64,000 nucleotides of DNA from Tragulus kanchil. Its lineage: Eukaryota; Chordata; Mammalia; Artiodactyla; Tragulidae. A program made the position numbers and the translations under genes. Of the stretch, positions 1-40,209 are shown one piece after another. The stretch covers positions 98,076,794 to 98,140,793 of the forward strand of contig JAIOJX010000032.1 of the NCBI GenBank assembly GCA_022376925.1, read 5' to 3'. Each line of letters starts with the position of its first letter. Position 1 is the stretch's first letter. The notes under the pieces are model-generated. The model saw only the letters and a list, made by a program, of their open reading frames with translations, had not been told where the DNA came from and did not search any database.

Positions 1-28326
<28,326 letters not shown>

Positions 28327-28336
28327 TTCTCTTCAA

Positions 28337-28438
28337 GTAAGATACTTTAATCTTGACACCATAGATCCTACTTTCAAAGTTATACCTTGAAATTATTGTT
28401 TAACTGTGATACAACTTTGATTTTTTTTTTCCCCCTAG
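28337..28438 (+). other. Candidate short intron in MYSM1 3' UTR
   Basis: Ten bases after the stop is a strong donor (CAAGTAAGA). 102 bp further is a strong acceptor, a 10-T tract followed by CCCCCTAG. Intron use is inferred from splice-site quality only; the stop would lie too close to the junction to trigger decay. Confidence 0.4.
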
Positions 28439-29257
28439 TTCACGAAATCCAAACTGTTGTGTAGAGCGGGTCCACCTCCCTGCTCCTCCTCCACGGCCAG
28501 TCATCAGAGTGCAAACCGGAGGCCGGCTTGCCTGCTGCCTTCAGACTGATAAATGGACAGTGTCTCAGATTTTTACTTCCCTCTAAACTGATCATTCTAG
28601 TTAGCTTTGCTCTCTCATGTCTCGTTAGGAGCAGTCCCATCCTCTTCATGTGTTTTGGTGAGGCTTGTTTATGATTGCAGATGTGACATGAGTGGGTGGT
28701 CACTGAGGTAATTGGCGTGGTTGAGAACTGCTGGGTTAATGAAATCTAGCAACCTGCTATGGGAGGCCCAGGCAGGCATGGGGAAGAGACCTCAAGGAGA
28801 GAATCAAATTACCAGCTTTTTAATTATAGATATCTGCTTCCATTTTACTTTATAACAGCTCTGCTATAGGATATGCCATTTTCTTAGCTGAAATATTCTG
28901 TAAGGCTTTCAGATACATAAAATAATTGGCTTCGACTCTAGGTGCCACTTAACACTAGAGTTTGTGATAAAACCTCGGTCAGCTAGAACATAGGTAGTCA
29001 TAACCCTTAAACTAGATTTTTCCCCCCCTACTGCCTGCTATGAGGAGAAAGAGGAAAATTGCCATAAAGCTTAAGTAAATCAGGTATTAACTTTAAAAAC
29101 AAAAAATCTTTCCAGGACATATATTCAGCCTAGTTTTGTATACTTGCTAAATTCAGAACAGGGGTCAGTGAACTTTTTATGTAAAGGAACAGTTAATAAC
29201 TTAGGGCTGGCAGACTACATATCATCTCTGTCATTCTTGTTTATGTTTTTATCCCGT
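28439..29257 (+). other. MYSM1 probable 3' UTR, with hAT-like relic at about 29155-29225
   Basis: Mostly unassigned. AGGGGTCAGTGAACTTTTTATGTAAAGG, quoted here as AGGGGTCAGTGAAC followed by TATGTAAAGG, resembles the end of a MER-type DNA transposon. J10 starts at 28785. Confidence 0.4.
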
Positions 29258-30966
29258 CTTTTTTTATTTTTTATTTATTTATTTTTTACTTTTATAGAGT
29301 TTTGTTGTTTACTGCTGCACATAAACCCGAGTGAGCCATAGGTATACACATGACCCCTCCCACTTGAACTTCCTCCTGTCTGCTTCTACATCCCACCCCT
29401 CCAGGTTGTTGCATAGCCCGTGTGTAAGTTCCGTTGGTCTTATAGCAGATTCCCATTGTCTCTTTTACATACGGTAGTGTAAGTTTCCATGTTACTCTTT
29501 CCATACCTCTTGCCCACTTCTCCCTCCCCCCAGTGTCGACAGGTCTGTTGTATATGTCTGATTCTTCGTTGCTGCTCTGCTTTTACATTTATCAGTACTA
29601 TCTTTCTAGATTCCATATGTATGTTAGTAAACTATATTTATCCTTCTCTTTCTGACTTACTTCACTTTGTGTAACAGGTTCTAAGTTCATCCACCTCATT
29701 AGGACTGACTCAAATGCATTTCTTTTCACGGCTGAGAAATACTCCGTGGGTACTCATATAGGTACTACAGCTTCTTTATCCATTCATTTGTCAGTGGACA
29801 TCTAGGTTGTTTCCATGTTCTACGTATAGTTAATAGTGCTGCAGTGAACAACGGGGTACATGTGCCTTTCAGGCAGCTAGAGACCTCAAGGAGAGTATCA
29901 AATTACCAGCTTTTTAATTATAGATATCTGCTTCCATTTTACTTTATAACAGCTCTGCTATAGGATATGCCATTTTCTTAGCTGAAATATTCTGTAAGGC
30001 TTTCAGATACATAAAATAATTGGCTTCGACTCTAGGTGCCACTTAACACTAGAGTTTGTGATAAAACCTCGGTCAGCTAGAACATAGGTAGTCATAACCC
30101 TTAAACTAGATTTTTCCCCCCCTACTGCCTGCTATGAGGAGAAAGAGGAAAATTGCCATAAAGCTTAAGTAAATCAGGTATTAACTTTAAAAACAAAAAA
30201 TCTTTCCAGGACATATATTCAGCCTAGTTTTGTATACTTGCTAAATTCAGAACAGGGGTCAGTGAACTTTTTATGTAAAGGAACAGTTAATAACTTAGGG
30301 CTGGCAGACTACATATCATCTCTGTCATTCTTGTTTATGTTTTTATCCCGTCTTTTTTTATTTTTTATTTATTTATTTTTTACTTTTATAGAGTTTTGTT
30401 GTTTACTGCTGCACATAAACCCGAGTGAGCCATAGGTATACACATGACCCCTCCCACTTGAACTTCCTCCTGTCTGCTTCTACATCCCACCCCTCCAGGT
30501 TGTTGCATAGCCCGTGTGTAAGTTCCGTTGGTCTTATAGCAGATTCCCATTGTCTCTTTTACATACGGTAGTGTAAGTTTCCATGTTACTCTTTCCATAC
30601 CTCTTGCCCACTTCTCCCTCCCCCCAGTGTCGACAGGTCTGTTGTATATGTCTGATTCTTCGTTGCTGCTCTGCTTTTACATTTATCAGTACTATCTTTC
30701 TAGATTCCATATGTATGTTAGTAAACTATATTTATCCTTCTCTTTCTGACTTACTTCACTTTGTGTAACAGGTTCTAAGTTCATCCACCTCATTAGGACT
30801 GACTCAAATGCATTTCTTTTCACGGCTGAGAAATACTCCGTGGGTACTCATATAGGTACTACAGCTTCTTTATCCATTCATTTGTCAGTGGACATCTAGG
30901 TTGTTTCCATGTTCTACGTATAGTAAATAGTGCTGCAGTGAACAACGGGGTACATGTGTCTTTCAG
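28785..30966. repeat. Tandem duplication J10 (28785-29872 = 29879-30966)
   Basis: Offset 1,094 bp with 6-bp filler. Near the joint the left copy reads GTGCCTTTC where the right reads GTGTCTTTC, and GAGAATC on the left reads GAGTATC on the right. Confidence 0.93.
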
Positions 30967-32538
30967 TTTTCCTCAGGGTATATGCCTAATAGTGGGATTA
31001 CTGAGTCACATGGTGGTACTATTTCCAGTTTCTTAAGAAATCTCCATACTGTCTCCCATAGTGGCTGTATCAGCGTACATTCCTACCAACAGTGCAAGAG
31101 TGTTCCAATGGGACCTAATTATACTTAAAGCTTTTGCATAGCAAAAGAAAGTAAATAAGGTGAAAAGACAACCCTCAGAATGAGAGGAAATAATAGCAAA
31201 TGAAACAACCAACAAAGAATTAATTTCCAAAATATATAAGCAGCTCATATAACTGATTACTGGAAGAAAAAAAAAAACCCAATCAGAATGGGAAAAAGAC
31301 CTAAACAGACATCTCTCCAAAGAAGACATACAGATGGCCAAAAAACACATGAGAAGATGCTTAACGTCATCACCAGTCAGAATGGCCATCATCAAAAATT
31401 ATGCAGATGATAAATGCTAGAGAGGGTGTGGAGAAAAGGGAACATTGTATTTTTTTAACTCTTAAAATGTAAAGCCATTTTTAACTCATGAGCCTCACAA
31501 AAAGCAGGTGCTACCTGTTGTCTTCCAAACTCTGCTCCAGAAAAGTGCAAACATTTGGAGTTTATTTTTAAGTGCATGAGTCTGAGCCACTGAAAGATAT
31601 TGCATCATCTTCAGACAACAATAAAACTAGAAATTTGTGATTTACATTTAAATACATTTTCAAATGAAAGTAGTCATGATACCTGCTTCGTTATGATGGA
31701 TTTTCATTTCTGTTAACTAAAGAACTGACTTAAATCCATTCTACTTCGTTGCTGCTCTGCTTTTACATTTATCAGTACTATCTTTCTAGATTCCATATGT
31801 ATGTTAGTAAACTATATTTATCCTTCTCTTTCTGACTTACTTCACTTTGTGTAACAGGTTCTAAGTTCATCCACCTCATTAGGACTGACTCAAATGCATT
31901 TCTTTTCACGGCTGAGAAATACTCCGTGGGTACTCATATAGGTACTACAGCTTCTTTATCCATTCATTTGTCAGTGGACATCTAGGTTGTTTCCATGTTC
32001 TACGTATAGTAAATAGTGCTGCAGTGAACAACGGGGTACATGTGTCTTTCAGTTTTCCTCAGGGTATATGCCTAATAGTGGGATTACTGAGTCACATGGT
32101 GGTACTATTTCCAGTTTCTTAAGAAATCTCCATACTGTCTCCCATAGTGGCTGTATCAGCGTACATTCCTACCAACAGTGCAAGAGTGTTCCAATGGGAC
32201 CTAATTATACTTAAAGCTTTTGCATAGCAAAAGAAAGTAAATAAGGTGAAAAGACAACCCTCAGAATGAGAGGAAATAATAGCAAATGAAACAACCAACA
32301 AAGAATTAATTTCCAAAATATATAAGCAGCTCATATAACTGATTACTGGAAGAAAAAAAAAAACCCAATCAGAATGGGAAAAAGACCTAAACAGACATCT
32401 CTCCAAAGAAGACATACAGATGGCCAAAAAACACATGAGAAGATGCTTAACGTCATCACCAGTCAGAATGGCCATCATCAAAAATTATGCAGATGATAAA
32501 TGCTAGAGAGGGTGTGGAGAAAAGGGAACATTGTATTT
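29257..32538 (-). mobile_element. Ruminant L1 insertion with 5' inversion, broken up by duplications
   Basis: The antisense L1 3' part (GCTGCACATAAACCCGAGTG, ATACTCCGTGGGTACTCATA, GGGATTACTGAGTCACATGG) runs to about 31106. It then switches to sense L1 ORF2 sequence at 31110-31443 (AGACCTAAACAGACATCTCT, GGGTGTGGAGAAAAGGGAAC). The two parts abut in L1 coordinates at GGAAC, the hallmark of twin priming. J10 and J11 repeat portions (29257-29872, 31745-32529). No intact frame. Confidence 0.85.
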
Positions 32539-32828
32539 TTTTAACTCTTAAAATGTAAAGCCATTTTTAACTCATGAGCCTCACAAAAAGCAGGTGCTAC
32601 CTGTTGTCTTCCAAACTCTGCTCCAGAAAAGTGCAAACATTTGGAGTTTATTTTTAAGTGCATGAGTCTGAGCCACTGAAAGATATTGCATCATCTTCAG
32701 ACAACAATAAAACTAGAAATTTGTGATTTACATTTAAATACATTTTCAAATGAAAGTAGTCATGATACCTGCTTCGTTATGATGGATTTTCATTTCTGTT
32801 AACTAAAGAACTGACTTAAATCCATTCT
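30659..32828. repeat. Tandem duplication J11 (30659-31742 = 31745-32828)
   Basis: Offset 1,086 bp, two filler bases. Chained with J10, so 30659-30966 occurs three times. The copies look identical. Confidence 0.93.
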
Positions 32829-32863
32829 CTAAGTATTCTTATTAATAACAGTTTTATTACATT

Positions 32864-33136
32864 TTATTTTTAAATTTTTTTGGCCACTCCTATTGGTCTT
32901 TCATTTGTTTCCATCTTTTGTTCTTTTGGCCTGTGTGGGCCTCCCATCACAGTGGCCTCTCTCGCCGCAGAGCACTGGCTCTAGGCTCATGCACTCCAGA
33001 GCTCTGGCTTGGTAGTTGGACACATTGATCCAGCCTCTCCCTGGCACGCGGGATCCTCCCAGGCCAGGGATCGAACTAGCGCCCCTTGCACTGCAAGGCA
33101 GTGTCCTTACCCACTGGCCCACCAGGGAAGCCCTAG
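32864..33136 (-). mobile_element. tRNA-headed SINE, antisense, older type
   Basis: Reverse strand GGGCTTCCCTGGTGGGCCAG, body CACTCCAGAGCTCTGGCTTG. Target duplication TAACAGTTTTATTACATTT at about 32845-32863 and from 33137. No C-rich tract before the tail. Confidence 0.9.
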
Positions 33137-33154
33137 TAACAGTTTTATTACATT

Positions 33155-34240
33155 TATTTTGGATCTGATTCTGTAATTTTACCTTTTTAAAATTAATTTT
33201 AATGAATATCCATGGAAAATAAGCCAGTATTGGAAGGAGCAGTGAACCAGTTTTAAATATGAGTCTTGACTCAGTCTTGTGAGTTGGGAGAATATAATCT
33301 ACCTTCTCTGGGCCTAACTTCATGTGTAATTGAGGTCTAAATTATCTTCCTGCACCCTTCCAGGTCTTACATCTTGGGATTCATTCTAATCATTGGATTT
33401 GCTCACCTGGAGCTTTTATTCTGAGGTGGAACAGTTCCCAAATTAACAAATTTTTTTAAAGAAAAATGGTAGAGTGGTTTTTTTTTTCTGATAATAAAGT
33501 ACCTGCATCTTCTTAGAAAATAATTTAATAAAAAAAACCAGAAACCACAGTTAATATTTTAGTATAAACCTTTCCCCATTTTTTTTGGCATCATGTAATT
33601 TTAGGTTACAGTCTGTTATTTTCCTCCCCTCCTCCCATATTCATTCCTTAAAATTTTCCTTATCATGTTCTTAAAACATGCTTGCAGCTTCAGATGCCCA
33701 CATTCCTGTCACTAGCAACCTTGGCCTGCTGAGGGCAGTAGGAACCGGGCCTTTGGAAGTGTAGAGGAAGTCTTTGGGCAGTGCGAACCCAGCCCTCTCT
33801 CTGGAACTTTCCTCCCGGCAAGGGCTGTGACGTGCCGATTGTCTGGGCCGAAAGAGGAGACTGGCCTCAGCATGCCGCTGGGTGGGCCTCCTCCTCTGCA
33901 GTTTACCTTCTTCCGGTTATCTCGCTGGGTCCTCATGGAGCGGAGGAACTGACACAGGGCACCCTAGGACTGATGCTCTGCCCTGTCCTTACAAAAGAGC
34001 TGTGCCACACCTGACGACCTGGAAAGTAGCCGCTGCCCTCAGCATATCAACAGGCATTCGGTTGGCGTTCTGCTTTTTTTTAGAGTTTTTTTTTTTTTTA
34101 ATCTATACTCTTCTCTACCAGAACTAGAGACAAAATCTAGAGTCACACTTTATAACATTTAGGAAAACTTACATCACATAAGCACAAAGAAAAAAACACA
34201 TACATTTGTATCATCATCTCTTCTATCAGAGTTTTTAATA
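33155..34240 (+). other. Probable MYSM1 3' UTR, GC-richer patch at 33700-34060
   Basis: No repeat recognised. 33700-34060 is clearly richer in G and C than its surroundings (GAACTTTCCTCCCGGCAAGG). Open frames here are short and unconvincing. Confidence 0.4.
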
Positions 34241-34242
34241 CA

Positions 34243-34370
34243 ACATTGCATGCTCAGTCATTCGGTCGTGTCTCTCTGCTGTGGACTGCAGCCCTCCAGG
34301 CTCCCCTGCCATGGGGCTGTCCTGGCAAGAATACTAGATGGGCTGCCATTTCCTTCTCCAGTACATTAAA
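34243..34370 (-). mobile_element. Bov-tA/BovA fragment
   Basis: CATGCTCAGTCATTCGGTCG, GTGGACTGCAGCCCTCCAGG and GGGCTGCCATTTCCTTCTCC are antisense Bov-tA 3' half. Partly copied at 35401-35500. Confidence 0.85.
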
Positions 34371-35342
34371 CAATGAAATCAGATCCTCTCCAGTTTACAG
34401 TAGTTTAATAGTTATCTTACAGATTAATACCATATTTTGCAGTATTTCCAGAAAATCACTGTGGAGAAAAATGTAATATGCTTTAGCTTATTAATTCCTT
34501 ACCTTTTCTTAAATGGCTTTATGCATGCATACTGTTTTCCCAAATTCTGTTTTTTCATTTAACCTACGATTTGCGCTTTCTGGTATTTTCTACATCTTCT
34601 CTTTTAAGCTACCTTAAATCCTTTCTATAGCAAGGCTAAGAGTAAGTATGTTATCCCCCTAAGTCAGAAGAAAGATATCCCAGAGAAGTTGTGATTATGT
34701 CAGGGGCTCTATACCAAGCTAAATTTGAGAAGGTAAGATTAACTCATGATAATGTAGGTTGTTTTACTCCCTTGACTACATTTATGAATATATTGATAAG
34801 AACTCTAATTTCTGCAAAAAACGCCTGATCTGCCATCTTTGAGTTCCTTTGAGTTCCATGTTTAAAATGTTAAATATGATTTTATAGTTTATATTCCTAT
34901 TTTATAGGTTACCACAAAAATTTGTTTCAGCTTATGAATTATAAAATAGTGTTTAGATTCTAGCATGATTTAAATAGATGGGTTGTATGTGTTTAAATTT
35001 GTGGATCTGATGTGTAGATTGTATGTTTACTATGATTATTAACAAGCCTGTTGCTGTTCCCAAATGTTGTTAATAATAGTGCTTATGGATTTCTTTTATT
35101 AGTTTGAATTTTTAAAATGTTCTGAACTAAGATAGAATTAAACCATTTTGGACGTTTAGATATGATGTCATGTTGTATGTATCTGTATTGAAGAATATTG
35201 TAAATATTAATGTTTATATGAAAGCTTTCCCCCAAATCAATTTTCCTCCTCGTACTTAAATTGTGACATAAAATATCTGGTTTTAAGCTTTGGGGTTTTA
35301 TCTTGTAAAAATTAAAGGGAAATATTCTGAAGATTCTATATA

Positions 35343-35362
35343 AATAAAATTTTGAAAATAAA
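35343..35362 (+). terminator. Candidate MYSM1 polyadenylation signals (first copy)
   Basis: AATAAA at 35343-35348 and 35357-35362, at the end of a long AT-rich stretch. In the first copy the downstream flank is joint filler. Confidence 0.4.
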
Positions 35363-36474
35363 GAATATTGTTTTAATATAATGTCTAATCAAATGTCATT
35401 CGTGTCTCTCTGCTGTGGACTGCAGCCCTCCAGGCTCCTGCCATGGGGCTGTCCTGGCAAGAATACTAGATGGGCTGCCATTTCCTTCTCCAGTACATTA
35501 AACAATGAAATCAGATCCTCTCCAGTTTACAGTAGTTTAATAGTTATCTTACAGATTAATACCATATTTTGCAGTATTTCCAGAAAATCACTGTGGAGAA
35601 AAATGTAATATGCTTTAGCTTATTAATTCCTTACCTTTTCTTAAATGGCTTTATGCATGCATACTGTTTTCCCAAATTCTGTTTTTTCATTTAACCTACG
35701 ATTTGCGCTTTCTGGTATTTTCTACATCTTCTCTTTTAAGCTACCTTAAATCCTTTCTATAGCAAGGCTAAGAGTAAGTATGTTATCCCCCTAAGTCAGA
35801 AGAAAGATATCCCAGAGAAGTTGTGATTATGTCAGGGGCTCTATACCAAGCTAAATTTGAGAAGGTAAGATTAACTCATGATAATGTAGGTTGTTTTACT
35901 CCCTTGACTACATTTATGAATATATTGATAAGAACTCTAATTTCTGCAAAAAACGCCTGATCTGCCATCTTTGAGTTCCTTTGAGTTCCATGTTTAAAAT
36001 GTTAAATATGATTTTATAGTTTATATTCCTATTTTATAGGTTACCACAAAAATTTGTTTCAGCTTATGAATTATAAAATAGTGTTTAGATTCTAGCATGA
36101 TTTAAATAGATGGGTTGTATGTGTTTAAATTTGTGGATCTGATGTGTAGATTGTATGTTTACTATGATTATTAACAAGCCTGTTGCTGTTCCCAAATGTT
36201 GTTAATAATAGTGCTTATGGATTTCTTTTATTAGTTTGAATTTTTAAAATGTTCTGAACTAAGATAGAATTAAACCATTTTGGACGTTTAGATATGATGT
36301 CATGTTGTATGTATCTGTATTGAAGAATATTGTAAATATTAATGTTTATATGAAAGCTTTCCCCCAAATCAATTTTCCTCCTCGTACTTAAATTGTGACA
36401 TAAAATATCTGGTTTTAAGCTTTGGGGTTTTATCTTGTAAAAATTAAAGGGAAATATTCTGAAGATTCTATATA

Positions 36475-36494
36475 AATAAAATTTTGAAAATAAA
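36475..36494 (+). terminator. Candidate MYSM1 polyadenylation signals (second copy, true flank)
   Basis: AATAAA at 36475-36480 and 36489-36494, followed by natural sequence. After removing J10-J12 the distance from the stop is about 4.8 kb, plausible for a long 3' UTR. Inferred; no transcript evidence. Confidence 0.45.
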
Positions 36495-36495
36495 G

Positions 36496-37010
36496 TGATG
36501 AATTATTTGGTCTCTATTAAATTATTATCAGCATACACACTGAATTATGAACAATGCCCCATTAATTCAGCAAATGTTTGTTGGCATCGTAGGGACACAA
36601 AGATGAATGAGGTCTTGGTTCCTTTCCACAAGAATCCTACAACCTGGTAAGTGGAGAGCATAAAGCCTGCCTTAGGTAGGTAAGACACTGAGATGGTAAC
36701 TGGAACTGGTTATAAGCTTCAAGCGTGTAAGACTTCAAGGGTGAGGTGTGTAGATAAGTAAGAATTCTCTAGAATGTAACCCGTGAGGTTGATTGCTTGG
36801 AAGAGATCACTTTTAAACCTAAATGACATTTGGGGACGATATTCCAGCGAGAAGGGATCTTTGAGCATAGGTCGGGAGGAGAGGAATTGGAATTGTCTGG
36901 AGAATGGTGAGTCTTTGGTCTAAGAAAAAAGTCTGACCATAATCAACTCATTTTCTAGTCCTCAACTTACTACTACTCATTTTCTGCAAAACCTACCAAT
37001 TTAAAAAATG
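36496..37010. other. Intergenic, small L2-like relic near 36555-36650
   Basis: TTAATTCAGCAAATGTTTGT fits an antisense L2 end; the remainder is unassigned. Confidence 0.4.
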
Positions 37011-37023
37011 GAACAACAATAGG

Positions 37024-37358
37024 GGCTTCCCCTGGTGGTCCAGTGGGTAAGGACACCTCCTTGCAGTGCAAGGGGCGCCGGTTCGATCCCTGGCCTGGGA
37101 AGATCCCACGTGCCGCGGAGCAGCTGGACCAATGTGTCCGATTACCGCACCGGAGCTCTGGAGCGCATGCGCCCAGAGCCGGCGCTCTGCAACGACAGAC
37201 GCCACTTCGATGGGAGGCCCACAGGAGCGAAAGAACAAAGACGGATGAAAATAGAGAAATGAAAGACCAATAGAAGTGGCGCGCCCGCTCCCCTCCCTCC
37301 CCAACCCGACTCCCGCCCAAAATAAATAAATAAATAAATCTTTAAAAAAAAAAAAAAA
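37024..37358 (+). mobile_element. Best-preserved full-length tRNA-headed SINE (family reference)
   Basis: About 335 bp. tRNA part with A box TGGTCCAGTGG and B box GGTTCGATCCC; body GAAGATCCCACGTGCCGCGG, CTCTGGAGCGCATGCGCCCA, GATGGGAGGCCCACAGGAGC and GACCAATAGAAGTGGC. Then a C-rich tract (37284-37318), AAATAAATAAATAAATAAAT and a poly-A run. GAACAACA is repeated on both sides. High CpG retention suggests youth. Confidence 0.93.
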
Positions 37359-38530
37359 GGAACAACAGGGTCAGACTTGCATGTATTCACTACATCCATG
37401 TCTTCAATATCTGTCCTTTTACTGAGGACTTCTTTCCGTATTAGCATATAAACAGCTATTCTTTCTCTGCAAGAGGTCCATAGCAGTTCACAGGACAGTT
37501 CTGCCATTATTAATTTGATCAGCTTTTAGATGGTAAACTTTAGATGGCCCCATTTTTCTATGAAAACTTATTTTTGTTTGCACATTTCCAAAACTTCTTC
37601 AAAACTTTTCTTAATAGATTCCTAGATGCTTCATTGCTAGATGAAGATCTGTGTACCCTTTACATTTTGTTAGTATCTGCAGAAAATTTTTTAATTTCTA
37701 CAAGCAAATTTTTCTTGTACAACCATGTTCATTATCTTGTTTACAGAACCAATTTGAATTCAGGCTCCTAAATGAAAATAATTTAGGTGCTAAATAGAAC
37801 TAGATTTAGTTGTAATTCCACAAGGCATTTATTTCTTTGGAAGTTCATTGCTGTGTACAGCTGTCACGGATTCCTGCTAATTAAGTATTTGCTATAATTT
37901 TCTGATTGGCCAGCATCATAATCAGTCTGTGGCTCCAGACCAGCATTGTCCCACAGTCCTATTTGTACTGTAATAATGGTTTTTCTTACTGATGTGTTTC
38001 TACATCACTGATTCTCAATTATCTTCCCACAGAATGCCAACTTAAAATATTGTATTTGCAGAGAGAGAGAGCTAAATAAAAATTTTGCTTTTCTCATCCA
38101 TATTTTTTCTATCAGAAATAAGCCTTATCAATAACTGATACCTATTACCAGGTATAATTAATGATTTCTCTCCCTCCTTCCTCCATTAATAAGCACCTCA
38201 GAACATAGAATTGGATAGTTCCTGAAAACAAGTTGACTGCTAAGTTTATTTTACCTAAATTAGTGATTATCGAACTTGTTTTTGTTGCAAAACACCTGAT
38301 AGAAATGAATAGTAATCATGGCATCTTGAACCATCCATAACCAGGTTTTCCATATCAGACTTCCTTTTTGTGACAAGATAGTTGAAATCTAGCTAAGACC
38401 TTTTTCAGAACAGAATTATCTTCCTAATCACAAAACAGTCGAGTGGACTATCCACCCTGCTTCCACTTACCAACACCCCCTAAAGAATGAGAGTTACCTT
38501 TTATGCAAAACCTCCCTAATGAGATTGCAG
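37359..38530. other. Intergenic, no gene recognised
   Basis: Unassigned AT-rich DNA with a short GA run near 38060-38070. Short open frames look random. Confidence 0.5.
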
Positions 38531-38534
38531 GATC

Positions 38535-38655
38535 ACAGGATTCCACTGCAGGAAGTGTGAGTTCGATCCCTGGTCAGGGAACTAAGATTCCACGAGCTGG
38601 GTGACAGCCAAAAAATGGAGGGAGGGAGGGATGAAGGATGGGGAAAAAAAAGGAT
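38535..38655 (+). mobile_element. CHR-type SINE 3' fragment
   Basis: CCACTGCAGGAAGTGTGAGT, TCGATCCCTGGTCAGGGAAC and TAAGATTCCACGAGC are CHR-2-like; a GGGA/purine tail follows. Confidence 0.75.
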
Positions 38656-38659
38656 GACT

Positions 38660-39430
38660 TACCCGCTTCGAGTCAAAGAGTCTTAAAAGTTGAAAAGGAC
38701 TTTGAAAACATTTGGACTTAGAGTTCTATCTTCTAATATGAAGAAAACAAGGTCCACAGAAATGAAACAACCTGACCAGTCAACATGGTCAAGTCTGTAG
38801 CAAGGTTATTTCTAGGAGAAAAAAAAAAAAGCAGTTTTGCTATTACACCATCCTTTTGAGTGATTCCAAATTATTGCTAATTTCATGGCATAAAGTACTA
38901 CTCTGAAGATTTTTATGTGCAATTCAAATGTTCAGTATAATTTATGTTTTAATTTAAAATGTAATTTTGTCCTTTAGAACTGCAAGGTTTAATAGACGCC
39001 CAGAACGTCAATTTTATGGAAAAGTTGACTAAAGAATTACTATTAGAAGTGATATAATTGATGAAATTTTATTAGCTTTATTAACTCTATCTGAAATTAA
39101 CGGACACCAAATCCTTGCTGTTTGCTTATAAGCCACAAAGCTACATCTGTTCTTTAGTCATTTAATGAAAATGTTAATATCTAAAGGCACTAGAGGGCGC
39201 CCCATCACAGTCTATTTTTGCTCATGCAAATGATCTCTGTCTTGCAATGTTGATGGGCTTTACAAAGTCAGAGAAAATTGTGTATCTGGCTGAATTTGTA
39301 AACACTGTAAAACATTCAGCTGCCTAGTGCTTTGACCTTGTGTGATCTTTGGGTGAGTGTTCTTGTTTCGTTGTATCTCCGGGTAGCCATTTTGATTTTT
39401 GAATTTGATACACGCATTCAGTTTCAGTTC
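38660..39430. other. Intergenic, unassigned
   Basis: 38745-38800 (GAAACAACCTGACCAGTCAA) may be MIR-like. Nothing else recognised. Confidence 0.4.
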
Positions 39431-39879
39431 TAAGTGCTCTACATACAATTTCACATTTACTCCCCACACAACCCTGTAAGAAGTTTTATTATCCCCATTT
39501 CATTTTAAACTTAGCTTTAGGGAATTCCCTGACAGTCCGGTGGTTAGGTGGAGAAGGACGTGGCAACCTACTTCAGTAATCTTGCCTGGAAAATTCCATC
39601 AACAGAGGAGCCAGGCAGGCTACAGTCCGTGGGATCACAAAGATTTAGATGCAACTGAGCAACTGAGTATGCAGACACACTAGTGGTGATGGCTTTGTGC
39701 TTTCACAGTCAAAGACCTGGGCTTCAGTCTCTGGTCAGGAATAAGATCATGCAAGCCACACACCACAGCCAAAAATAAACAATAAACTTAGCTTGGAGAA
39801 GGGAATGGCAATCCACTCCAGTATTCTTGCCTGGAAAATTCCGTGGATGGAGAAGCCTGGTGACCTACAGTCCATGGGG

Positions 39880-39930
39880 TATTATATATATATATTAGGA
39901 TACACACACACACACACATATATATATAAA
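39880..39930. repeat. TA/CA microsatellite
   Basis: Alternating TA run, then (CA)n, then (TA)n, at the end of a Bov-tA 3' piece. Confidence 0.9.
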
Positions 39931-39971
39931 TTCATAAAAATACCTTGCATTTTCAAAAGTATATATATATT

Positions 39972-40209
39972 AGGGCTTCCCTAAAGGCTCAGTGGTGAGG
40001 AATCCGCCTGCACTGCAGGAGACCTAGTTTCCATCCCTGGGTTGGGAAGATGCCCTGGGGGTGGGCATGGCAACCCACTGCAGTATCCTTTTTTTCCCCC
40101 CGACTCCAGTATCCTTGCCTGGAGAATTCCATGGGCAGAGGAACGTGGCAGGCCGCAGTCCATGGGGTCACACAGAGTCAGACACAGCTGAAATAACTAA
40201 GCAGCAGCA
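39972..40209 (+). mobile_element. Bov-tA SINE with small internal duplication
   Basis: GGGCTTCCCTAAAGGCTCAG to ACAGAGTCAGACACAGCTGA. CCACTGCAGTATCC is followed by a T/C run and then ACTCCAGTATCC, a local repeat of the Bov-tA middle. Confidence 0.85.

Larger units (their letters stand above)
34267..36495. repeat. Tandem duplication J12 (34267-35363 = 35401-36495)
   Basis: Offset 1,134 then 1,132 bp (CTCCCCTGCC against CTCCTGCC). 37-bp filler at 35364-35400. Both copies end at the same double AATAAA. Confidence 0.93.

Noticed and set aside
28745..28800. Alu-like GGGAGGCCCAGGCAGG
   Set aside because: Alu is restricted to primates, and the similarity covers too few bases.
31033..31395. 120-residue open frame, repeated at 32119-32481
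   Set aside because: It is the antisense reading of the L1 insertion, and the second copy is the J11 duplicate.
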